Shown one piece after another: positions 43,605-50,672 of a DNA stretch of 64,000 nucleotides. The position numbers were made by a program, and so were the translations under genes. How positions within the stretch are numbered: the stretch's first letter is position 1; each line of letters opens with the position of its first letter. The stretch is taken from positions 1-64,000 of the forward strand of contig JAJEGI010000045.1 in the NCBI GenBank assembly GCA_022819945.1, given 5' to 3'. The notes beneath the pieces were generated by a model, which was not told where the DNA came from, did not search any database, and saw only the letters and a program-made list of their open reading frames with translations. The DNA comes from Candidatus Poribacteria bacterium. Lineage in GTDB: Bacteria; Poribacteria; WGA-4E; WGA-3G.

Positions 43605-44309
43605 TTAGAATCCGCTTTTGAGCGCGCCCCAAGTTGTAGTTAACTTGTTTTGCGGTTCAACAGCAGTCTGTGGATCGGTTTCATTGGGATCAAATTCGAT
43701 ATCTGTTGTCGCGAAAATTTGGTCGATATATGTGCCGTCTTCGCGATGTGCGATGTGGAGTGTATGCTCACCAGCGTCCAATTCCAGCGGAACCGGGTCA
43801 TCACCGTGTTGGGTAAGTTCAAGCCCCTCAAACGGACCGTCGCGCGAATTCAGTCGGAACCAGACCCAATCGGTCGTATAGTTTTCTCGGAGTTCCCCTG
43901 CTTCATAGAAATCCCAGATATTCATAGTGGCATTGTTGGTAGAAGCAATATCACCATCGGCGGTATCGAGTGCCCAGTAACAAGAGTTATCGGCAACTGA
44001 GGGGGCAATCACGCGTCCCCAGAAGTGCCAATCATCTGCCTCGACGGAGAATTCGTATTTTACCCAGTCCCCGCCGTCATTTGTAGCACCGTTGGCTGAA
44101 CCGATGAAAGCATCACCTGATGCTTCAGCGACGGTGTAATCATCTACGCCTTCACCTGCGTTTCCCGGTTGGTCGGATGGCGTTTTAAAGACTTGAAATT
44201 TTTCACCGCTGATATCGTCAAAGTTCTCCGCTTCCCAACTGATATATTTTTGCGCGAATGCGGGTGAAACTGTGAGACTTAGCACAGTTAGTAAAATGAG
44301 AGTTCGCAT
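43605..44309 (-). CDS. Secreted carbohydrate-binding (CBM6/35-like) protein
   Basis: This 234-residue protein has a signal peptide (MRTLILLTVLSLTVSPAFAQ, cleavage after AFA). A beta-sandwich of CBM6/35 type opens with KYISWEAENFDDISGEKF, and a typical GGDWVKYEFSVEADDWHFWGR strand pair follows. It ends EPQNKLTTTWGALKSGF, carrying the same C-terminal motif as the two CBM9-like proteins. ATG at 44309 is ten bases after AAGGAGG; a TTG at 44315 is closer. Likely exported glycan binding. An extended -10 (TGCTATAAT) lies upstream. Confidence 0.82.
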   Translation of the reverse strand: MRTLILLTVLSLTVSPAFAQKYISWEAENFDDISGEKFQVFKTPSDQPGNAGEGVDDYTVAEASGDAFIGSANGATNDGGDWVKYEFSVEADDWHFWGRVIAPSVADNSCYWALDTADGDIASTNNATMNIWDFYEAGELRENYTTDWVWFRLNSRDGPFEGLELTQHGDDPVPLELDAGEHTLHIAHREDGTYIDQIFATTDIEFDPNETDPQTAVEPQNKLTTTWGALKSGF

Positions 44310-44345
44310 TAACAAACAACCTCCTTAGAGTAGTAGAGTAAAACC

Positions 44346-44354
44346 ATTATAGCA
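44346..44354 (-). promoter_or_regulatory. Extended -10 promoter of the CBM-like gene
   Basis: TGCTATAAT, an extended -10 element, lies about 37 bases before the start codon on the minus strand. No good -35 accompanies it, as is common for extended -10 promoters. Confidence 0.5.
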
Positions 44355-44434
44355 CAATGAGAAAAAAGATGTGCATTTTTTCTGTGTCTTCAATTTCCCA
44401 ATCAAATTTTAGCACTGACATCATGTTTCCCGAT

Positions 44435-44677
44435 CTACATCAATGCATCTTCAACTTCTTCGGGAAGTTCCACGGTGCTTGGGTCAACATCAATCGGGTA
44501 TTCAGTGCCGTACGCTTCGACGAGATCGTCAAAAGTAACGTTGTCTACACGTTCCAGATCATCACCAGGGTGGACGAGCCAAACGCCGTAACAGCCGTCA
44601 CAACTGACGAGATCCACGTCCTCTGGTTCAATCGGGAACTGTGTCAACGGATTGTTACAATCGGGACAAGGTAGCAT
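44435..44677 (-). CDS. Small zinc-ribbon protein next to Sec-MoeB
   Basis: This 80-residue acidic protein has two CxxC knuckles (MLPCPDCNNPL and VSCDGCYGVW), forming a zinc ribbon resembling TFIIB-type or LysW-like carriers. It has no membrane segment. AAGGAGG lies seven bases before the ATG. It follows the rhodanese-MoeB gene by 48 bases on the same strand, so co-expression is likely, suggesting a role as partner or carrier in sulfur transfer. That role is inferred only from position. The C-terminus does not end in Gly-Gly. Confidence 0.75.
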   Translation of the reverse strand: MLPCPDCNNPLTQFPIEPEDVDLVSCDGCYGVWLVHPGDDLERVDNVTFDDLVEAYGTEYPIDVDPSTVELPEEVEDALM

Positions 44678-44725
44678 ATAAAATCCTCCTTGAAGTTGCC
44701 TCAGTCTCCGAGTTGAGACGAATTG

Positions 44726-45913
44726 TTAATCAGCAGCGGGGGCGAGGGACTCCGGGTCCTCAGCCGCTGCATCGTAATCTTCAATCAGTTTTGTAATCGT
44801 CGGGTTCTCGCCGCAGAGTGGGCAATTTTCGTCCCGATTAATTTTCATCTCACGATAGGTCATGCTGAGAGCGTCATAGAGGATCAGTCGACCGATAAGG
44901 GGTTCGCCGATACCGATAATGTATTTGATCGCTTCGGTTGCCATCATCACACCAAGTACGCCTGGGAGCACGCCCAGGACACCTGCTTCACTTCAGCTCG
45001 GCACCATGCCCGGCGGCGGTGGTGTCGGATACATGCATCGGTAGCAAGGTCCCTCGTGAGGTTTGAAGAGCGAGACCTGTCCTTCAAATTGGAAGATGCT
45101 GCCGTGAACAATCGGCTTATTCATCAGGACAGCGGCATCGTTGACGAGAAAGCGGGTCGCGAAGTTATCACATCCATCGACAATCAGGTCATATTCCGAG
45201 AAGATTTCTTCAACGTTATCTGCTGTCAAACGAAGGTTATAGGGTGTAATATCGATGTCTGGGTTCAATGACTTAATTGTTGTTGTCGCGGATTGAACCT
45301 TCGGTGTACCGACGGATTCCGTACGGTGGAGTATCTGACGTTGTAAGTTACTTAACTCCACAACGTCGGAGTCAATAATCCCCATGTGTCCGACCCCTGC
45401 GGCACCGAGGTACACGCCTGCAGGCGAACCTAAACCGCCTGCCCCGACGAGCAGGACCTTGGCATCAAGCAGTTTGGCTTGTCCCTGCTCACCGACTTCT
45501 GTGAGCATAAAGTGCCGGCTGTACCGATCGAGTTGCTCATGCGTCATCGGTTTATCTTGGACTGTCGGATAGCCTGCAGCCGCCCAATCGCGATAGCCGC
45601 CTGCAACGGAGACGGTGTCGGTGTATCCCATTTCACGGAGCGATTTCGCAGCGAGCAGCGAGCGGAGTCCTGCTGCACAGTAGACGACAACCTTTTGGTC
45701 TCGGTCGGGGATATGGTTTTCAACAGAAAATTCGAGCATTCCGCGTGTAACGTGCACAGCGTTGGGAATATAACCGGCACGATATTCATCTTCATCTCGG
45801 ACATCCAATAGCACGAAATCGCTCTCTTTATCCTGTTCGGCTTTCACCTCAGCAACCGTCACTTCTGGTATATCTGTTTTCGCTTCCTCAACGATTTGCC
45901 TATAGGATTTCAT
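44726..45913 (-). CDS. moeB: Rhodanese-MoeB/ThiF-type E1-like enzyme with in-frame TGA (probable selenocysteine)
   Basis: This 395-residue protein, reading TGA at 44993-44995 as residue 307, has an N-terminal rhodanese domain with persulfide Cys79 (VYCAAGLRS). A MoeB/ThiF/Uba4-like domain follows: nucleotide loop VLLVGAGGLGSPAG (153-166), CDNFATR, and zinc ligands C290/C293 and C364/C367. Family members have VPSC(A/S)(E/D)AGVLG at the position reading PS-TGA-SEAGVLG, so the stop replaces the conserved reactive cysteine. A hairpin follows 14 bases later. Such enzymes adenylate and thiolate sulfur carriers for molybdopterin, thiamine or thio-tRNA. The rhodanese domain is N-terminal here, the reverse of MOCS3. 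A nonsense mutation remains possible. Confidence 0.88.
44961..44978 (-). promoter_or_regulatory. Putative bacterial SECIS hairpin
   Basis: On the minus strand CCTGGG pairs perfectly with CCCAGG around the loop CGTGCT. The stem begins 14 bases after the TGA, the apical loop about 20 bases after it, and a G occupies the second loop position. These match the known geometry and loop rule of bacterial SECIS elements. Confidence 0.7.
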
Positions 45914-46285
45914 AAAGTTTTCTCCTGCGGAGAGGGAATATGAAGGGAGTGGATTTCATATTCCTTTTCCATAAATTTCAGTCTCTTGCGCTTGCAAAAT
46001 TATATCACAGGTGCGTAATATTGTCAATGTTTATTTTTTCTATGCAAAAGATCGATTTGTAGGAGAGATCTCGGCATCCGGAAAACAAAATATCTCCTTG
46101 ATTTTCCATGTGACATACGGTAAACTTAAAATAAGTTGTTTGAGTGTGCAGACCCCAGCCCTGAGCTACCACACTCCCAAAATTGATCCAACTTCCTTGC
46201 TGGTTTCTATGACTGCTCTATTCCGAAATAACGGATTCGGATTTTGTCATCAGTGAGGAAGATAAGACATTGGATAAGGCATTTT
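45914..46285. other. Intergenic region between divergent moeB and DUF3800 genes
   Basis: This 370-base gap contains the moeB promoter at 45999-46027. An 81-codon frame at 46011-46256 (+) overlaps that promoter and lacks any recognisable motif, so it is not called. Confidence 0.5.
45999..46027 (-). promoter_or_regulatory. Perfect sigma70 promoter for the moeB operon
   Basis: On the minus strand TTGACA and TATAAT are separated by exactly 17 bases, an exact consensus match. The transcript would have an 80-base leader. This indicates strong expression of a gene that would otherwise be read as broken. Confidence 0.85.
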
Positions 46286-47128
46286 ATGGAGAATAAACGA
46301 ACTACAAAGACATCTTCCTCAATTCGGCACTATTTTGTAGATGAGGGCGGTGATGGTATTCTCTTTTCCCGTAAGGGAAAGGTCCTGGTAGGGACAGAGG
46401 GATGCTCCCGCTTTTTCATACTCGGCTTATTGGATGTGTCAGATCCAATAGCATTAGAGGGTCGGATTGATAAACTGCGCGGACAACTGATGAACGATTC
46501 CTATTTTAAGAGTGTTCCATCTATGCAACCCACTAACCGAAAAACGGCACTTGCATTTCACGCCAAGGATGACCTTTCTGAAGTCCGAAGAGATGTTTTC
46601 AGACTTTTACATGATACGGAGGGATTGCGTTTTTTTGCTGTTGTTGCTGATAAATTGAGCGTGCTTGAATACGTACGCCAACGCAACAAGCGAGAACCCA
46701 CCTATCGCTACCATCCCAATGAACTTTACGACTCTCTAACCGAGCGTCTGTTCAGAGATAGACTACATCAGAGTAGCGGATATGATATTATTTTCTCAAA
46801 ACGCGGTAAGTCTGATCGGACGGCTGCCTTGCATCGAGCACTTGAAGCTGCACGCTCCCGTTTTGTCACGCAACAGGAGATAACCAGCCATGCATCTTTA
46901 AACATTGCCGTGGCAACTCCAAAGGAACACGCAGGTTTACAAGCTGTTGATTATTTTATCTGGGCATTACAGCGGCTTTATGAACGAGGTGAGGATCGGT
47001 ATTTGGCGTATCTGTGGAAGGCTTTTGGGATCGTACACGACATTGATGACACACGCAAGACAGATTATGGTGTCTATTATACGCAGAACAGACCACTCAC
47101 AGCTGCGGCGTTAAGGGGGAGAAAATAA
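46286..47128 (+). CDS. DUF3800 domain protein
   Basis: This 280-residue protein matches DUF3800. RHYFVDEGGDG gives the first acidic strand of its RNase H-like fold, and EHAGLQAVDYFIWALQRLYER is the family's closing motif. Members often sit in defence islands or near mobile elements; enzymatic activity is unproven for most. ATG at 46286 begins MENKRTTKTSS with AAGG upstream; GTG at 46253 is an alternative. It is isolated and transcribed away from moeB. Confidence 0.8.
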   Translation: MENKRTTKTSSSIRHYFVDEGGDGILFSRKGKVLVGTEGCSRFFILGLLDVSDPIALEGRIDKLRGQLMNDSYFKSVPSMQPTNRKTALAFHAKDDLSEVRRDVFRLLHDTEGLRFFAVVADKLSVLEYVRQRNKREPTYRYHPNELYDSLTERLFRDRLHQSSGYDIIFSKRGKSDRTAALHRALEAARSRFVTQQEITSHASLNIAVATPKEHAGLQAVDYFIWALQRLYERGEDRYLAYLWKAFGIVHDIDDTRKTDYGVYYTQNRPLTAAALRGRK

Positions 47129-47509
47129 AAAAGCCAGGGATATAGGATTGTGCTGGGCCGTAGCCTTCCAATCACACGGGTGAACCCGAATTTTGTCCAC
47201 TGGCAACTATATAATACTACATTATACGTATAATGTCAAGTATTTTTTCGTATATTTCTATCGTCCAGCGATAAATCTTCTGTATTGAAAGGAGAAAATC
47301 GGAGCTATGCAATCGCCGGTTTTCTGAGGGCATTATCAGGAATAGGTGCAAACTGTTATCTGTAAGCATCGGGGTTACAAACCCCTCCTACTGGAGTGAT
47401 TAGTGACAATTATTGACAAACGGATTGTAGACACGCTAAAATGGTGTGGAATTACCAAGTCTATCGCCCTAAAGACTGAAATACATCATCACGGAATAAG
47501 GAGTCATCA
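47129..47509. other. Intergenic region upstream of the PHP-domain pair
   Basis: The 380-base gap contains a GGGGTT/AACCCC palindrome near 47368-47390 (GGGGTTACAAACCCC) and the promoter at 47413-47442. No gene is visible. It is partly repeated, in diverged form, upstream of the second PHP gene. Confidence 0.5.
47413..47442 (+). promoter_or_regulatory. Sigma70 promoter of PHP gene 1
   Basis: TTGACA at 47413-47418 and TAAAAT at 47437-47442 are 18 bases apart. The surrounding text (CAATTATTGACAA) is conserved upstream of PHP gene 2. Confidence 0.65.
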
Positions 47510-48385
47510 ATGTTTAACGCAAACCCTTTCCACCAACCCGGGCAATGGTACCGAGGCAATACGCATAGTCATAGCACAGAATCCGACGGTCAACTTTCCA
47601 TGTCGGATCGATTTGCAGCCTACCGTGAAGCAGGCTACGATTTCCTTGTGTTGACAGATCATCGTAAGGTTAATGATGTCAGTGCTTACAGCACACCAGA
47701 CTTTCTGGCGATATCAGGCAGCGAAGTACATCCTGAAAACCCTTATGGTGGTGCGATACATCACTTTGTCGCTATTAATATTCATGAGGCAATCAATTGC
47801 GCAAAGATGCATCCCAACGCTGTGCTTGATGAGATTAAGGCGCAGGGCGGCGAAGCCGTTTTATGCCATCCCTATTGGTCCGGGCACACGATTACAGATT
47901 ATCTGCCATTGCGGGGTTATTTTGCGATTGAGGTCTACAACGACGGCTGTATGGAGATCGGCAAAGCGTTTTCCGAACAAGCTTGGGACGATTTGCTGGA
48001 TAGAGGGGGACCCGTTCTCGGCATCGCTTCCGATGATTCACACGGCACCGATCACGATTGCTTCCACGGATGGATTATGGTCAAGGCGCAGGAGTTGACA
48101 ATTGAGAGTATCATGGAAGCACTCAGGACGGGCGCGTTCTATTCTACAATGGGACCCGAAATTGTGGATTTGGCGTTAGAAGATAATGCGGTAACGGTTA
48201 AGTGTTCGCCAGCGCAATCGATTGTTTTTAAAGCGGAGTGCAGTCGCGGTCGGCGGATTCTCCCATCGGATGGTGAACTCTTGACTGAAGCAACTTATAG
48301 CGTTCCGAACGGTGCGAAATACGTTCGGGTTGAAATAACAGACGAAACCGGCAAAAAAGCTTGGTCAAACCCTTTCTTTTTCTAA
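47510..48385 (+). CDS. PHP-domain metal-dependent phosphoesterase, copy 1
   Basis: This 291-residue protein has the PHP domain: YRGNTHSHSTESDGQL with two metal-binding His, FLVLTDHRKVND, ISGSEVH, VLCHPYWSG and IASDDSHGTDHD. The conserved His and Asp cluster of a trinuclear centre is complete. The last 80 residues form a small beta domain (VKCSPAQSIVFKAECSRG). Family members hydrolyse phosphate esters or nucleotides; the substrate is unknown. A nearly identical gene follows after 224 bases. Confidence 0.9.
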   Translation: MFNANPFHQPGQWYRGNTHSHSTESDGQLSMSDRFAAYREAGYDFLVLTDHRKVNDVSAYSTPDFLAISGSEVHPENPYGGAIHHFVAINIHEAINCAKMHPNAVLDEIKAQGGEAVLCHPYWSGHTITDYLPLRGYFAIEVYNDGCMEIGKAFSEQAWDDLLDRGGPVLGIASDDSHGTDHDCFHGWIMVKAQELTIESIMEALRTGAFYSTMGPEIVDLALEDNAVTVKCSPAQSIVFKAECSRGRRILPSDGELLTEATYSVPNGAKYVRVEITDETGKKAWSNPFFF

Positions 48386-48492
48386 GGTAAGCATCTTGAA
48401 GTCCGCAGTTGTCTTTTAGCGGACGTTGTGATGCGCCCTTTTGGTATGTTAAACGGATAATGGATTAGTGATCGTGTCGTTTGCGCAATTAT

Positions 48493-48521
48493 TGACAAGC
48501 GGCTTCTGGATATGCTAAAAT
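48493..48521 (+). promoter_or_regulatory. Sigma70 promoter of PHP gene 2
   Basis: TTGACA at 48493-48498 and TAAAAT at 48516-48521 are 17 bases apart, with an extended TGC before the -10. The unit GCAATTATTGACAA is shared with the promoter of copy 1, so the promoter was duplicated with the gene. Confidence 0.65.
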
Positions 48522-48609
48522 AAAATGGACGGGGCAAATACGTCCAGTTGATTCATCGAGCGTCATTCCTAATAGTTTGAATACGTCATTATGGAACGAG
48601 GAGGCAGCA

Positions 48610-49485
48610 ATGTTCAACGCAAACCCTTTTCAGCAACCGGGACAATGGTACCGAGGCAATACACATAGCCATAGCACCGAATCCGATGGGCAGCTTCCCA
48701 TGGCGGATCGGTTCGCAGCCTACCGTGAGGCAGGCTATGATTTCTTAGTCCTAACGGATCATCGTAAGGTTAACGATGTGAGTGCTTACAGTACATCAGA
48801 CTTTTTGGCAATATCAGGCAGCGAGGTGCATCCGTCAAACCCTTATGGCGGTGCGACGTATCACTTTGTCGCGATTAATATCCACGAAACAATTAATTGT
48901 GCAAAGATGCATCCGAACGCTGTGCTTGATGAGATTAAGGCACAGGGCGGTGAAGCCGTTTTGTGTCATCCCTATTGGTCCGGGCACACGATTACAGATT
49001 ATCTGCCGTTACGCGGGTACTTCGCCATTGAGGTCTACAACGACACCTGTATGGGCATCGGCAAAGGCTTCTCAGAGCAGGCATGGGATGACTTACTGGA
49101 TAGAGGGGGACCCGTTCTCGGCATCGCTTCGGATGATGCACACGGCACCGAACACGACTGTTTTCACGGATGGATTATGGTGAAAGCGGAAGCGTTGACA
49201 ATTGAGAGCATCATGAAAGCGTTCCGAACAGGCGCGTTCTATTCTACGCTTGGACCCGAAATTCTGGATTTGGCGTTAGAGGATAACGAGGTAACGGTTA
49301 AGTGTTCGCCAGCGCAGTCGATTGTTTTTAAGGCGGAGTGCAGTCGCGGTCGGCGGATTCTCCCATCGGATGGTGAACTCTTGACGGAGGCGACCTATAG
49401 TGTTCCGAACGGTGCGAAATACGTTCGGGTTGAAATAACCGACGAAGCCGGTAAGAAGGCCTGGTCAAACCCGTTTTTCTTCTAA
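48610..49485 (+). CDS. PHP-domain metal-dependent phosphoesterase, copy 2
   Basis: This 291-residue second copy is about 90 percent identical to the gene at 47510. All metal motifs are kept (GNTHSHSTESDG, LTDHRKVND, SGSEVH, CHPYWSG, SDDAHG). Differences cluster at TYHFVAINIHETI, YNDTCMGIGKGFSEQ and AEALTIESIMKAF. ATG at 48610 follows a GAGGAGGC-type site; an upstream ATG at 48577 would overlap that site. The retained promoter suggests both copies are expressed. Confidence 0.9.
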   Translation: MFNANPFQQPGQWYRGNTHSHSTESDGQLPMADRFAAYREAGYDFLVLTDHRKVNDVSAYSTSDFLAISGSEVHPSNPYGGATYHFVAINIHETINCAKMHPNAVLDEIKAQGGEAVLCHPYWSGHTITDYLPLRGYFAIEVYNDTCMGIGKGFSEQAWDDLLDRGGPVLGIASDDAHGTEHDCFHGWIMVKAEALTIESIMKAFRTGAFYSTLGPEILDLALEDNEVTVKCSPAQSIVFKAECSRGRRILPSDGELLTEATYSVPNGAKYVRVEITDEAGKKAWSNPFFF

Positions 49486-49528
49486 GCCTGAAAATCGTTG
49501 TGTATCTTGTCTTTTCACTGGTGCTGCG

Positions 49529-50557
49529 ATGCAAAATATTTTGGTGTGCCAGACGGGGGGTTGGATCGGCGATATGGTGCTATTGACGCCAGCGTTGCGA
49601 GCCTTGAAATGTGCCTATCCCGAATCTAATGTGACACTCCTGTTGCGACCACTTGTGGTGGATTTAATGAAAACCCATCCTTATGTGGATACTTGCATCG
49701 TTGATACCAAAAACCGGGGGCGTTATCGGTCTCTCAGGGAATTGACGCGTCGGATACGTAGGGCTGCATTTGATGTTGCTGTTGTGTTACATCCTACCTC
49801 GTTCCGAAACGCGTTGCTACCCTTCCTCGCACGGGTACCGATGCGTGTGGGAACCAACGTCAACGGGCGTGGCATGCTGCTAACTGCATCTCGCAAGGAC
49901 GATACAAGCGTGCATGAGGTGCATAGGTATTTACGGGTACTCCAACTGCTTGATATTGATACAAGTCTGGATTCTCTGGAGTTTTGGCATACAGACACTG
50001 AGCGGCGAATAATTCAAGACCTTCTGAATGCTGAAGATGTCTCTTCGACCGATAGACTGATCGCTCTCAATTTAGGCACAACATGGCGTACAAAGCAGTG
50101 GGATATAGCAAATTTCGCTGCGGTTATTGAGCAAATTGTACACCTTGCACCGGATGTGAGGATTGTCCTAACGGGTTCATCGAATGAGTTGGCACTTGTG
50201 GAAGCGTTGCCGACTTCACTACCGATAATTAATTTTGTCGGCAAGACATCAATTTTGCAACTCGGCGCACTCTTAGAAAGATGTGAGGTGTGTTTGACCT
50301 GTGACAGCGGACCGATGCATATCGCCGCGGCAGTCGGCACACCGACAATATCACTTTTCGGTCCAACCAGTCCGGTACGCCATAAGCCTCACGACACTGG
50401 ACATACGATTATTGAGAAACCGGTCGAATGTCGTCCGTGCTATAAACGGACGTGTCAGCGACAAGATACGCCACATCTTTGCATGAAGGAAATTAGCATT
50501 GGTGAAGTTGTAAATGCACTGGAGATAAAATTACATCAAAAGGCTCCTATCGTCTAA
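49529..50557 (+). CDS. Glycosyltransferase family 9 (heptosyltransferase-like)
   Basis: This 342-residue GT-B glycosyltransferase resembles ADP-heptose:LPS heptosyltransferases. It has QTGGWIGDMVLLTPALRAL at the N-terminus, LNLGTTWRTKQW at the donor site, and CDSGPMHIAAAVGTPTISLFGPTSP as its hallmark. The C-terminus is cysteine-rich (CRPCYKRTCQRQ). It is probably involved in lipopolysaccharide core or surface-glycan assembly at the inner membrane face. It begins 43 bases after the PHP gene. Confidence 0.92.
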   Translation: MQNILVCQTGGWIGDMVLLTPALRALKCAYPESNVTLLLRPLVVDLMKTHPYVDTCIVDTKNRGRYRSLRELTRRIRRAAFDVAVVLHPTSFRNALLPFLARVPMRVGTNVNGRGMLLTASRKDDTSVHEVHRYLRVLQLLDIDTSLDSLEFWHTDTERRIIQDLLNAEDVSSTDRLIALNLGTTWRTKQWDIANFAAVIEQIVHLAPDVRIVLTGSSNELALVEALPTSLPIINFVGKTSILQLGALLERCEVCLTCDSGPMHIAAAVGTPTISLFGPTSPVRHKPHDTGHTIIEKPVECRPCYKRTCQRQDTPHLCMKEISIGEVVNALEIKLHQKAPIV

Positions 50558-50672
50558 ATATGGGCTATAGTGAATACTTGAACGGTCAGTACTAAAACGC
50601 TAAAAAATTAGAGGGATGGTCGGTAGTCAATGGAAATCGCGCGTATAGGACAGCAATGTTTGAGGAAAACCG

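Noticed and set aside
44993..44995. Reading the TGA in the rhodanese-MoeB gene as a pseudogene mutation or as two separate genes
   Set aside because: The frame on both sides is intact and conserved, the stop falls exactly on the family's reactive cysteine, a SECIS-like hairpin follows, and the promoter is perfect. A mutation is still possible but less likely.
46011..46256. An 81-codon plus-strand gene
   Set aside because: It overlaps the perfect moeB promoter and lacks any family signature.
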